From Paenibacillus sp. (GTDB lineage Bacteria > Bacillota > Bacilli > Paenibacillales > YIM-B00363), in contig NZ_JAPSKE010000015.1 in assembly GCF_031177825.1 (NCBI RefSeq), positions 1 through 64,000 of the forward strand: a DNA stretch of 64,000 nt, written 5' to 3'. Numbering within the stretch: position 1 is the first letter of the stretch; every line of letters starts with the position of its first letter. A program made the translations under genes and the position numbers. Below the pieces are notes generated by a model that was given only the letters and a program-made list of their open reading frames with translations, had not been told where the DNA came from and ran no database searches. Below are positions 26,538-34,799 of the stretch, one piece after another.

Positions 26538-27428
26538 TTATAAATATTCCTCGACGTCCGCGTTCGTCCGCTGTTCCTCCAGCCACGTCGTCGACAGCGT
26601 CGACAACGCCTCGTTCGCGAGCGTCTCCCGAATCTCTTCCTTCTTCTCCTCAAGCGTAGGCATATAAGCCGCTTTCTTCTCGGTCACTTGGATGATATGA
26701 AATCCGTTGCTCGTCTCGACCGGTTCGCTGAGCTGCCCGACCTCGAGGGAGAAAGCCGCCGTCTCGAACGGCTCCTCCATCGCGCCCTTCTCGAAGAAGC
26801 CGAGATCGCCGCCGGACTCGACCGTGCCCGTGTCGAGCGACTTCTCCGCGGCCAGCGCCGCGAAGTCTTCGCCGCCCGCGAGCCGGAGCCGAAGCTCCTT
26901 CGCTTCTTCCTCCGTCGCCACGAGAATATGCGACGCCTTCACCTGCTCGGGTTGTTCGAGCGCGGCGGCATTTTCGTCGTAGTAGGTTTGAATCTCCTCG
27001 TCCGTCACGGCGATCTGCGGCTCCAGCAGCTTCTTCAGCTGCGCTTCGAGAGCCATCTGCTCCTCCAGCCCTTCGACAGTCATGCCGTACATGGCCAGGG
27101 TCGACAGAAACTCGTCTTCGCTCGAGAACTGTCCTTTGACCGCGTCCATCCGTTCGGCGATGTCCGCGTCCGTGACCTCCACGCCCGCCGCTTCGGCCGC
27201 TTGGCGCACCAGCTCCGCGTCGATCATCGACGACAGCGTCTGTCCGCCGTCCGCGGCGAGCAGCGCGTCGAATACGTCCTGCTTCGAAATCGAGACGCCG
27301 TTGACCGAGGCCGCGGGACCGAGGTCCGCGTCCTGCTCCCGGAGGAAGGGGAACAGCGCGGCGGCGATCAGCAAGGCGAGCAAGACGAGAGATATAATTT
27401 TCCACTTCGTTGTTACGATGTCATTCAT
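26538..27428 (-). CDS. PrsA/SurA-like peptidyl-prolyl isomerase, membrane-anchored
   Basis: A 296-residue foldase. An N-terminal membrane anchor (IISLVLLALLIAAALFPF, about residues 11-28) has no lipobox Cys, unlike classical PrsA lipoproteins. A SurA-N-like helical chaperone region follows. The parvulin domain at about 160-255 has VKASHILVATEEEA, GGDLGFF, GAMEEPFETAAFSL and NGFHIIQV. It probably assists folding of exported proteins on the outer face of the membrane. The ATG at 27428 has only a weak SD. A strong terminator follows the stop. Confidence 0.88.
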   Translation of the reverse strand: MNDIVTTKWKIISLVLLALLIAAALFPFLREQDADLGPAASVNGVSISKQDVFDALLAADGGQTLSSMIDAELVRQAAEAAGVEVTDADIAERMDAVKGQFSSEDEFLSTLAMYGMTVEGLEEQMALEAQLKKLLEPQIAVTDEEIQTYYDENAAALEQPEQVKASHILVATEEEAKELRLRLAGGEDFAALAAEKSLDTGTVESGGDLGFFEKGAMEEPFETAAFSLEVGQLSEPVETSNGFHIIQVTEKKAAYMPTLEEKKEEIRETLANEALSTLSTTWLEEQRTNADVEEYL

Positions 27429-27546
27429 GAGTACGCTCCTTCGATTTTCGAATCATGTCGGCAAGTCCAATGCCCACATTATGCTTCGCGAACCTGAAGC
27501 GCATATGAAATTCACCTGAACGTTTCCTGAAAATGAAAAAAGGGAC

Positions 27547-28356
27547 TCAATGAGCCCCGTAATACGCGTACTCCACCCCGCAAGGCCCGCCGTCCGGATT
27601 GGCCTCGAGATCGACCTCGCTGCCGTCCGCGCGGAACAACGGGCGGTAATAATGCGAGATTCGGGCCGCCGACGCGTTGGCGTAATGGCAGATGAACGAA
27701 CGCCGGAATCGATCCTTCGTCTTGTTCCGGTACGAGCCGTGGATCAGATTGCCGTTGAAGAACAGCACGTCCCCCGCCGCGAGCGCGACCGGGACCGCCT
27801 TCATCCCCTCCGGCGGCTTCACGTAGTGGTTCGTGAACGACTCCTTCGCGTCCGCTTCGTCCGGACAGACGATCTCGTGCGCGTTCGTCTTCGGCACGAC
27901 GAGCAATCCGCCGTTCTCCTCGTCCGCCGGGTCCACCGCCGTCCACGCGGCGATGCAGTTGCCCGGCTCGACCTTCAAGTAGAAGTTATCTTGATGCAGC
28001 GCCTGGCCGCGAGAGCCCGGCGGCTTGTAATAAAACATACTCTGCGCCGCCAGCGCCTCTTCTCCGAACAACGACTCGAGCGCCTCCAGAACGGGCGGGT
28101 GCAGCATGTAGCGCTTGGCGGTCGCGTCGAACCGATGCGGATGCATCACTCTAGGATACCGCTTCAGCGGATCCGTCCCGTCCGCCGCGAAATCCGGCTC
28201 GAAGTGGCCCGGCACCGTCCGCCGGCCGATCTCCTCGAACGTCCGCTCGATCTCTTGCAGCTCCTCCTTCGCGAACAATCCTTTCACGACAACATAGCCC
28301 TCTTCCTCGAATCGGCGCCGCTGCTCCTCGCTCAACGATCCCCTTCGTTCCGTCAT
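27547..28356 (-). CDS. Phytanoyl-CoA dioxygenase (PhyH) family oxygenase
   Basis: About 269 residues, Fe(II)/2-oxoglutarate-dependent oxygenase fold. The iron ligands are visible as HxD in ALHQDNFYL and the distal His in LIHGSYRNKT, followed by the 2-oxoglutarate-binding Arg in RRSFICHY. The substrate is not known; bacterial PhyH proteins hydroxylate diverse small molecules. Start ATG at 28356; a GTG three bases earlier is an equal alternative. The gene is divergent from an AraC regulator 139 bp away, and this pairing suggests that regulator controls it. Confidence 0.87.
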   Translation of the reverse strand: MTERRGSLSEEQRRRFEEEGYVVVKGLFAKEELQEIERTFEEIGRRTVPGHFEPDFAADGTDPLKRYPRVMHPHRFDATAKRYMLHPPVLEALESLFGEEALAAQSMFYYKPPGSRGQALHQDNFYLKVEPGNCIAAWTAVDPADEENGGLLVVPKTNAHEIVCPDEADAKESFTNHYVKPPEGMKAVPVALAAGDVLFFNGNLIHGSYRNKTKDRFRRSFICHYANASAARISHYYRPLFRADGSEVDLEANPDGGPCGVEYAYYGAH

Positions 28357-28495
28357 CACACGATTCTCCTCTCGTTTTTTGAAGTGTTAGAGTTGATTTT
28401 CCTTTATTTTAGAGTAGAATCGCTCCTATAATGAAGTATGGAAACCGCTGAACAATCACACGATTCTGCTATTCATGGGAGGGGGCACTCGGAAA

Positions 28496-29305
28496 ATGGA
28501 GCAACGCCTTGAGGCCTACGGCGGCGAAGCCAAGGGCCTTGCGATCGCCGGACGATTCCGCGTTCCGGACACTTACGTCGTCGACCGGCCGACCGGCCGC
28601 GACGAAGACGATTGGATTATCGTTTACACCCTAGAGGGCGCCGGTTACGTCCGGACGACGGGTCAGGAGCATCGGCTCGGCCCCGGCGATATCCTGTTGC
28701 TGAACGCGTCCGTGCCCCATGCGTACGGCACTTGCGCCGGGGAGATCTGGGGCTTCGTCTGGGCCCACTTCTCTCCGGAGCGCATGGACGCGAGCTTCCT
28801 GCCGACGGAGACGGCGACCGTCGCTCCGATCGCGGACGCCTCCGCCCGCCGGCGCATCGTCCGCGCGTTCCGACGCGTGCTGATCGACGCTAGGGATCGC
28901 GGCGACTTCTGGAACGAGCTGTGCTACGGGGCTCTGCAGGAGGTGCTCGCGATCGCCGCCCGCCAGATCGCCCGGCGCATCGACCCGCGCATCGAGGAAG
29001 CCCGCCGCCTGCTGGCGGCGAACATGCGCGAGCCCGTCCGCATCGAGGCGTTGGCGAAGGCGGTCGGGCTGTCGCCGTCGCGGCTGTCGCACCTCTTCAA
29101 GGAAACTACGGGCCAATCGATTGTCGACGCGTTGAACGCCATGCGCGTGCGGCAAGCGGCGCTGCTGCTCGAGCATACGCGCCGAGGCGCCGCGGAAATC
29201 GCCTACGAAGTCGGCTTCCAAAACTATAACCACTTCCTCGCTCAGTTCCGCCGAAGATTCGGCGCCAGCCCCACCGGCTATCGTCGCGGGCTGCGGCTCG
29301 AGTAG
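28496..29305 (+). CDS. AraC-family transcriptional regulator
   Basis: A 269-residue regulator with an N-terminal cupin sensor domain (EGAGYVRTTGQEHRLGPGD, then LLLNASVPHAYG) and two C-terminal helix-turn-helix units (IEALAKAVGLSPSRLSHLFK and AEIAYEVGFQNYNHFLAQF) ending in the family motif GASPTGYR. I chose the ATG at 28496, 10 nt after AGGGGG; an upstream ATG overlaps the SD. The divergent PhyH oxygenase gene is its likely target. The region downstream holds repeat half-copies. Confidence 0.9.
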   Translation: MEQRLEAYGGEAKGLAIAGRFRVPDTYVVDRPTGRDEDDWIIVYTLEGAGYVRTTGQEHRLGPGDILLLNASVPHAYGTCAGEIWGFVWAHFSPERMDASFLPTETATVAPIADASARRRIVRAFRRVLIDARDRGDFWNELCYGALQEVLAIAARQIARRIDPRIEEARRLLAANMREPVRIEALAKAVGLSPSRLSHLFKETTGQSIVDALNAMRVRQAALLLEHTRRGAAEIAYEVGFQNYNHFLAQFRRRFGASPTGYRRGLRLE

Positions 29306-29341
29306 CTGCGCCCTCCCCTGCCTCTCCCCCTAGTTCATTGC

Positions 29342-29508
29342 GCATTCTAAGGCGATTTCCTCGATTCAGGGACCATGGAGTCGACCCTTTCTCGCCAGAC
29401 TCTCCGGGGCGGGGATTCGCTAGCGGGCTCCTTTCTAAGGTGATTCCCCCTAGTCAGGACCACGTGTCGACGCTCTCCGCAGGCTCCTTTCCAAGCGGAT
29501 TTCCTGGA
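29342..29508. repeat. Three left-arm copies of the palindromic repeat, upstream of the transposase-like gene
   Basis: Copies at about 29342-29380 (ATTCTAAGGCGATTTCC), 29427-29466 (CTCCTTTCTAAGGTGATTCC, then TCAGGACC) and 29482-29508 (CTCCTTTCCAAGCGGATTTCC) match the left arm of the 104-bp units at 17057-17370. No right arm is seen here. No gene lies in 29306-29567 apart from this and the promoter region of the next ORF. Confidence 0.75.
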
Positions 29509-29567
29509 AATTTTCTATTGATTTTAGAACGTATGTTCGGTATAATAAGGAAAAGGAGGCGGCGTTC

Positions 29568-30398
29568 ATGGATCAAGCGGAACAGGTGGCGTATTTCTTC
29601 CGGCGGCGGTGGCCGAACGGGTTTTCCTGCCCAAGCTGCGGGTACGGGGCGTATTATACGATCTCGACGCGGCAGCTCCCGCTCTATGAATGTCGCCTGT
29701 GCGGCCATCAGACGTCCGTGACGGCCGGCACCGTCATGGCCAAGACGCGCACGCCGCTCGCCAAGTGGGCCGCCGCCATCGAGCGGCTCGCCTCTACGAA
29801 CGGCGTGAACGCGAAGCGGCTCGCCGCTCTCATTGACGTAAAGCACAAGACCGCGTGGCGCATGCTGCGCAAATTCCGGCAGGCGATCGGAGAAGCGGAA
29901 GACGCCTTCAAGCTGCAAGGGACCGTACATACCGGGCTTCATTTCTTGGCGCCTAAATCTATTTTCATCTTCCTGCCCCACCGGCACTACCGCTGCGAAC
30001 GCGTCGTCTCCGTCTCCGCATCCATCGGGACGAACGGCAGGCCGACCGCGCTGAAGCTCGGATTCGTACCACGGGACCGTCTCGTCCGCGGGTTCAAGGA
30101 ACCGACCTCGCACGGGAAAGCGCGTATCCTCGAAGAACACGTCGATCCGAGCGCGGACGCGTTATGGCTCAATTCCGATCGGATGCACCGAAGCCCGCTG
30201 CGGGATTGCCTGCTAGAGGCCCGCGGTTGGATGAACCGGCTGTTCAACGGCGTCGGCACGAAGTACCTTCAGAGCTACCTCGACGAATTCTGCTACCGTT
30301 GGAATGCCGCCGCCAAGGGAATCTCCTTGCGCGACGAGTGGGACAAGCTTTGCTTTCGCGCCGAAAGACGCTCCGGGGAGGCGCGCCTCTTCGCCTGA
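29568..30398 (+). CDS. IS1595-like zinc-ribbon transposase homologue, probably catalytically degenerate
   Basis: A 276-residue protein. The N-terminal zinc ribbon has Cys21, Cys24, Cys42 and Cys45 (CPSCGYGAYY ... YECRLCGHQTS), then TAGTVMAKTRTPLAKW, typical of IS1595 transposases. A helical region with HKTAWRMLRKFRQAIG follows. The C-terminal segment keeps the family ending (KYLQSYLDEFCYRWNAA). The usual first catalytic motif (VDE) reads VHTGL, the TDG region appears replaced and shortened (LWLNSDRMH), and the position of the final Glu in N-x-I-E reads SPLR. The frame is intact with a good SD (GGAGG, 8 nt). It is bracketed by left-arm repeats upstream and right-arm repeats downstream. Confidence 0.8.
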   Translation: MDQAEQVAYFFRRRWPNGFSCPSCGYGAYYTISTRQLPLYECRLCGHQTSVTAGTVMAKTRTPLAKWAAAIERLASTNGVNAKRLAALIDVKHKTAWRMLRKFRQAIGEAEDAFKLQGTVHTGLHFLAPKSIFIFLPHRHYRCERVVSVSASIGTNGRPTALKLGFVPRDRLVRGFKEPTSHGKARILEEHVDPSADALWLNSDRMHRSPLRDCLLEARGWMNRLFNGVGTKYLQSYLDEFCYRWNAAAKGISLRDEWDKLCFRAERRSGEARLFA

Positions 30399-30453
30399 GC
30401 TCATAGGAAGGTCCGGCGAGGGTCTCCCCCATGAGGCAGTCAAACACGCCGGT

Positions 30454-30608
30454 TCCCTGAGCAGAGGAAATTAAGTTAGAAAGAAGGCACGCACAGGATC
30501 CCCCTCCTCGGAAGCGTCTCGTCGCGAGCGTCAGCCTTCGATTCGCCGTCGTCGGGCACGTCCGCTTTTCCCCGCACCTGAGCAGACGAAATCAGTTTAG
30601 GAAGAAGC
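30454..30608. repeat. Two right-arm copies of the palindromic repeat, downstream of the transposase-like gene
   Basis: Copies at about 30454-30486 (CCTGAGCAGAGGAAATTAAG, then TTAGAAAG) and 30576-30608 (CCTGAGCAGACGAAATCAG, then TTTAGGAAG) match the right arm of the 104-bp units. The rest of 30399-30662 holds no gene that I can support. Confidence 0.75.
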
Positions 30609-30662
30609 ACGAAGAGTGAGAGTCCTCCGCCCCTCTCGAGTGGAGTGATGTGCGGAAGCATA

Positions 30663-30692
30663 TAAAAACCCAGAGCAATCCTGCCCTGGGTT
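30663..30692 (-). terminator. Terminator of the GH4 gene
   Basis: Minus-strand hairpin AACCCAG / CTGGGTT followed by T5, 12 bp after the stop codon. Confidence 0.8.
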
Positions 30693-30703
30693 ACTTAAGC
30701 TTC

Positions 30704-32002
30704 TTATTTATATTGCGGGAGCCAGTCGCCGTGCGCTTCGATCAAGTCGTCGCACATCGCGATGATGTCGTCCATGGACAGCTCCGCCGACGTATGCGGG
30801 TCGAGCATGGCCGCGTGGTAGATGTGCTCCTTCTTGCCGGTGATCGCGGCTTCGATCGTGAGCAGCTGCGTATTGATGTTCGTGCGGTTCAGCGCGGCGC
30901 ATTGCGGCGGCAGATCGCCAACGTACGTCGGCGTCACGCCGCTCCGATCGACGAGGCACGGCACTTCGACGCACGCCTCGCGCGGCAGGTTCGTGATAAG
31001 GCCGGTGTTCATGACGTTGCCGCCGATCTTGAACGGCACGTTCGTCTCCATCGCCTCGAACATGTACGACGCGTATTCGTGCGACCGCTGGTGGTTGAGG
31101 TTCGCGTCGTTGACGAGCTCGTCGCGCATTTTCCCCCATCTCTCGATTTGGTTTACGCAGCGGCGCGGATATTCGTCCAGCGGAATGTTGAAGCGCTCGA
31201 TCAGCTCCGGATAGTTCCGCTTGATGAAGTACGGGTGATATTCCGCGTTATGCTCGGACGACTCCGTAATGTAGTAGCCGAACTTCAGCATCATTTCGAG
31301 GCGCACCATGTCGCCGTGCTTTTCCTTTTGCTTCTCGACCGCGCGACGCTTGATTTCCGGATACAGGTCGACGCCGTCCTTCGTGACCTCGAGCAGCCAT
31401 GCCATATGGTTGATGCCCGCGATCTTCGCTTGTACGCCTTCCTTGTCGATCCCGAGGTTGTCGAACAGATGCGGGATACACGCCTGCACGCTGTGGCACA
31501 AGCCGACCGTCTTCACGCCGCCGTACGTGTTCATGACGTTCGTGAGCACGGCCATCGGGTTCGTATAGTTGAGGAACCATGCGTCCGGGCATACTTCCCG
31601 AATATCCTTCGCGAAGTCGAGCATGACCGGAATCGTCCGCAAGTTCCGGAAGATGCCGCCGATGCCGACCGTGTCCGCGATCGTCTGGCGCAAGCCGTAC
31701 TTCTTCGGAATTTCGAAGTCCGTGATCGTGCAAGGATCGTAGCCGCCGACCTGAATCGCGTTGACGACGTACTTGGCGCCGCGGAGCGCTTCCTTCCGAT
31801 CGTCGTACGCCTTAATGACGCATGTGCTGCCGGTCGTCCGCTTCAGGTTGTTGAGCATCATCTCGGAATCTTTCAATCGTTGCTTGTCGATATCGAACAG
31901 GGCCAATTCGAAGCCCTGCAGCGCAGGCGTCATCATCGTGTCGCCCAAGACGTTCTTCGCAAATACCGTACTTCCCGCGCCTAGAAACGTAATCTTCGTC
32001 AA
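30704..32002 (-). CDS. melA: GH4 alpha-galactosidase (MelA type)
   Basis: A 432-residue GH4 enzyme. It has the NAD-binding N-terminus ITFLGAGSTVFAKNVLGD, the metal/NAD-loop element LNYTNPMAVLTN, the manganese-ligand Cys in GLCHSVQ and the metal His in IAGINHMAW. GH4 enzymes cleave by an oxidation-elimination mechanism with NAD+ and Mn2+. The CHSVQ form fits alpha-galactosidases rather than the 6-phospho-glucosidase branch (CNxP), so melibiose or raffinose-type sugars are the likely substrates. It is cytoplasmic. TTG start at 32002, 7 nt after GGAGG. A divergent AraC gene is 145 bp away. Confidence 0.9.
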   Translation of the reverse strand: MTKITFLGAGSTVFAKNVLGDTMMTPALQGFELALFDIDKQRLKDSEMMLNNLKRTTGSTCVIKAYDDRKEALRGAKYVVNAIQVGGYDPCTITDFEIPKKYGLRQTIADTVGIGGIFRNLRTIPVMLDFAKDIREVCPDAWFLNYTNPMAVLTNVMNTYGGVKTVGLCHSVQACIPHLFDNLGIDKEGVQAKIAGINHMAWLLEVTKDGVDLYPEIKRRAVEKQKEKHGDMVRLEMMLKFGYYITESSEHNAEYHPYFIKRNYPELIERFNIPLDEYPRRCVNQIERWGKMRDELVNDANLNHQRSHEYASYMFEAMETNVPFKIGGNVMNTGLITNLPREACVEVPCLVDRSGVTPTYVGDLPPQCAALNRTNINTQLLTIEAAITGKKEHIYHAAMLDPHTSAELSMDDIIAMCDDLIEAHGDWLPQYK

Positions 32003-32147
32003 CGTTACCCCTCCAGATCAATGTGCGTTACTCCTCTTCAAATATAGGCGAATTCCATAGGACTGGGTATGGAGGAAACGAAGACACATATGGATATTTG
32101 TAGTGCGATAGAGTACGATGAGAGGAAACGGATAGGGGGATCGACGG

Positions 32148-32996
32148 ATGTTTCCCGAACATTACAGCTTCGCGAGTTACGTCAATCCGGAGAAGAGTCG
32201 GGGCGAAATTACGGTGTTATTCAGCGGCGAAGCACGTCCGATGGAGCTGCATAACACGGGACCCGGCGTTCATGATTACTATTTATTTCATACCGTTACC
32301 GCAGGGAACGGAGACTTTATGTTGGATGGCAAGCGTTACATTTGTGGTGCGGGAGACACCTTCATGATCTTCCCGGGCTCGCTTCATCAATATGTCGCCG
32401 CCGCGCGGCATCCATGGGAATACGTGTGGGTCGCTTTCCAAGGGCATCGATGCGAGCCGCTGCTGCAGCAGCTTGGCCTCACGCCCGAACGCCCGGTCGT
32501 CCGGGGGAGCGCGACCCGCCATGCGCTTGCTCTATACCGCCGGCTCAGGAGCTCGCTGCGCGACGCGGAGCATCCGGCGCTCGCCGACCTGGAGGCGGCG
32601 GGCTGCCTGCGTCTTCTGCTGCGCGAGCTCGCGCTCGCCGAGCCCGATCGGCTGCCTGCGCCTCCGACCGCAGGCACGGCCGCGCGGCGCCAGGTCGAGC
32701 AGGCGATGCGCTGGCTCGAGCTGCAATACGCCCAACCGATCTCGATCGAGCAGCTGTCGAAGTCGCTCGGCTACCACCGTACGCACCTGTCCAAGATGTT
32801 CAAGGACGCGATCGGCCTGTCGCCGATGCAGTTTTTGATGCAGATCCGTCTTGAACGGGCGAAGTCGCTGCTGCGGAGCCATTGGTCCGTAGAGCAGGTC
32901 GCGTCGTCGGTGGGGTTCGCGGATGCGTTGTACTTTTCCAAGCAATTTCGGAAGAGGTTCGGCATGTCGCCTACGGAATACCGCCAGCGGCAATGA
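32148..32996 (+). CDS. AraC-family transcriptional regulator
   Basis: A 282-residue AraC/XylS regulator. The N-terminal cupin domain has HDYYLFHTVTAGNGDFML and GAGDTFMIFPGSLHQY. The C-terminal double helix-turn-helix has ISIEQLSKSLGYHRTHLSKMF and VEQVASSVGFADALYFSKQF, ending GMSPTEYRQR. The start ATG follows GGGGGA. Its divergence from the GH4 alpha-galactosidase gene makes it the likely activator of that gene in response to alpha-galactosides. Confidence 0.9.
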   Translation: MFPEHYSFASYVNPEKSRGEITVLFSGEARPMELHNTGPGVHDYYLFHTVTAGNGDFMLDGKRYICGAGDTFMIFPGSLHQYVAAARHPWEYVWVAFQGHRCEPLLQQLGLTPERPVVRGSATRHALALYRRLRSSLRDAEHPALADLEAAGCLRLLLRELALAEPDRLPAPPTAGTAARRQVEQAMRWLELQYAQPISIEQLSKSLGYHRTHLSKMFKDAIGLSPMQFLMQIRLERAKSLLRSHWSVEQVASSVGFADALYFSKQFRKRFGMSPTEYRQRQ

Positions 32997-33052
32997 CGGA
33001 TGAACGGTCAGTCCGATGATCACCGTCCAGTCGGAACTGTGATATGATCTCC

Positions 33053-33070
33053 TCTGTAGAACCCTACAGA
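33053..33070 (+). promoter_or_regulatory. Inverted repeat upstream of the TetR gene
   Basis: TCTGTAG-AACC-CTACAGA, 7-bp perfect arms, about 84 bp before the TetR start and just downstream of a TATGAT element. It could be an autoregulatory operator or an RNA hairpin; no T tract follows. Confidence 0.35.
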
Positions 33071-33153
33071 AAGCGTGCCGATCGCTTACGAACTGCTAAC
33101 GAAGCTTCGCAAATCCCGAATCGAGGAAGCTGTATAATCAATGAGGTGAGAAT

Positions 33154-34068
33154 GTGACCGTGATTCACGACAAGAAACGGCAAATCATCGAAGCGGCGCT
33201 CAAGCTTTTCGCCACCAAGGGGTTCCACGAGACCTCGATCCAAGATATCGCGGAATCGGTCGGCATCGCCAAGGGATCCGTGTACCTTCACTTCAAGTCG
33301 AAGGAAGATCTTCTCGTCTCCGCTTTGAAGCATACCGTGCACCGGATGTTCGAGGAAGTCGCCTTGGCGTCTACCTCCCCCGGCTTGTCCCCAAGGGAAC
33401 GGCTCGTCCGCAAGCTGGAGAGCCAGCTTCGGTTCGGTTACGAGCACAAAGCGTTCTTCACGATGCTGCTTAACGAACGTTCGGTTCACGTCAACGAGGA
33501 ACTGAAGAAATTCATGATGGATCTGCGCGTCCGCTCGGTGCAATGGTCGCTTGCGGACATCCTGGATGTCTATGGCGAAACGATCGGTCCTTATGCGATG
33601 GACGCCGTCGCCGCGCTGCAGGCGCTGGTGGGGCAATACACCGGGTACTTGATCCTCCACCAAGTCGAAATCGACATCGCCGCGTTGGCCCCGTTCCTCG
33701 CGGATCGGCTGGAAGACGTCGTGGACGGGATGCTGAAGAAGGGCCGACCTCCAATGCTGACGGAACGTATGCTGTTAGGCCCCGCGGCCGCCCCGGCCGC
33801 CGGCGAGGACGAGCGCGACGCCCGCGTCGACCTGCGGGCGCATTGGATCCGCATCCTCCGGGAGACGATCCGGGAATCGACCCTTGACGAGGCGAAACGG
33901 GAGGAGCTGCACAGCTACGCCGTCGTGCTCGAACACGAGCTGCGAAAGCCGGACCCGGCCGATGCCGTCGTCCAAGGCTTGCTGGCGCATCTGCGCGCCG
34001 CGGAGCCGCCGGCGATCGGCGCGGTGGTCCGACAGGTGGAGCAGGAGCTCGCGCGCATATCCCGTTAA
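33154..34068 (+). CDS. TetR-family regulator with extended C-terminus
   Basis: A 304-residue regulator, about 100 residues longer than a typical TetR. The N-terminal helix-turn-helix is standard (ALKLFATKGFHETSIQDIAE, GIAKGSVYLHFKSKEDLL). The ligand domain runs to about residue 200, followed by an Ala/Glu-rich stretch and a further helical segment (about 215-300, with HWIRILRETIRESTLDEAK). The extra segment could be a second sensor or dimer domain. GTG start at 33154, 7 nt after GAGG. The small FAD protein downstream, 89 bp away, has its own promoter. Confidence 0.85.
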   Translation: MTVIHDKKRQIIEAALKLFATKGFHETSIQDIAESVGIAKGSVYLHFKSKEDLLVSALKHTVHRMFEEVALASTSPGLSPRERLVRKLESQLRFGYEHKAFFTMLLNERSVHVNEELKKFMMDLRVRSVQWSLADILDVYGETIGPYAMDAVAALQALVGQYTGYLILHQVEIDIAALAPFLADRLEDVVDGMLKKGRPPMLTERMLLGPAAAPAAGEDERDARVDLRAHWIRILRETIRESTLDEAKREELHSYAVVLEHELRKPDPADAVVQGLLAHLRAAEPPAIGAVVRQVEQELARISR

Positions 34069-34084
34069 TTATTTAACATCTAAG

Positions 34085-34113
34085 TTGATAAAGTTATCCA
34101 AGTGCATCATAAT
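34085..34113 (+). promoter_or_regulatory. Promoter of the small FAD protein gene
   Basis: TTGATA (34085-34090), a 17-bp spacer and CATAAT (34108-34113), 44 bp upstream of the ATG. Confidence 0.55.
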
Positions 34114-34157
34114 AGGGAAAAGAACGACCTATTCATCCATGGAAGGGGTAGAAACCT

Positions 34158-34730
34158 ATGTACGACATCGCTATTATCGGCGCCGGACCCGCAGGCGCCA
34201 GCGCCGCGATTTTCACGGCGAAAGCAGGCAAGAGCACCGTCGTGATCGATAACGACAAGGGCGTTACGAGACGCGCTTGGTTCGAGAACTTCTACGGCAT
34301 CCCGGAAATCGACGGCCCTTCGCTCGTGGACATCGGCGTCGCGCAGCTGAAGAAGCTCGGCGCGGAGTACGTCCTTGACGAAGCGAAGGACGTCTCCGCC
34401 GTCGAAGGCGGCTTCGCGATTACGACCGCCGGCGGCGCGAGCTATCAAGCGAAGCACGTCGTGCTGGCGACCGGCTTCTCCGTCGAGTTCGGCGAGAAGC
34501 TCGGCGCCGCGACGAAGCCCGGCACGGAGCCTCGCGTGAAGACGATCTTCGACGTCGACGCCGACGGACGGACGAGCGTGCCCGGCGTATGGGCGGCCGG
34601 TACGGCTGCGGGCGTCAGCGTGCACGGGATCATTACCGCCGGCGACGGCGCGAAGGTCGCGATCAACTTGATCAGCGAGCTGAACGGCGACCGGTACGTC
34701 GATCACGACGTCATCAAGCCGAAGGAATAG
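34158..34730 (+). CDS. Small FAD-binding protein, thioredoxin-reductase-like without the NADPH domain
   Basis: A 190-residue protein with the FAD-binding half of the thioredoxin-reductase/pyridine nucleotide-disulphide oxidoreductase fold. The N-terminus has the dinucleotide motif IIGAGPAGASAA, then ENFYGIPEIDG. The middle has KHVVLATGF, and the C-terminus has the flavin motif TSVPGVWAAGTAAG with GIITAGDGAKVA. The NADPH-binding Rossmann domain and the CxxC active site of thioredoxin reductase are both absent, and the protein has no Cys. It is therefore not a classical TrxB; its electron donor would have to be another protein. SD GGAAGGGG. A terminator follows. Confidence 0.82.
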   Translation: MYDIAIIGAGPAGASAAIFTAKAGKSTVVIDNDKGVTRRAWFENFYGIPEIDGPSLVDIGVAQLKKLGAEYVLDEAKDVSAVEGGFAITTAGGASYQAKHVVLATGFSVEFGEKLGAATKPGTEPRVKTIFDVDADGRTSVPGVWAAGTAAGVSVHGIITAGDGAKVAINLISELNGDRYVDHDVIKPKE

Positions 34731-34735
34731 GACGC

Positions 34736-34785
34736 AAAAAAAGGAACCCCGCCGGGACGAGCGACCGGCTGCGGGTTCCTTTTTC
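34736..34785. terminator. Bidirectional terminator between the FAD protein and DUF3231 genes
   Basis: A-rich tract, AAGGAACCC pairing with GGGTTCCTT, an inner CCGG/CCGG pairing, then T5. The genes on either side converge on it. Confidence 0.85.
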
Positions 34786-34799
34786 CTGATTCGGGGCAC

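Noticed and set aside
33133..33138. TATAAT just before the TetR start
   Set aside because: A transcript from it would begin inside or after the Shine-Dalgarno site, and there is no -35.
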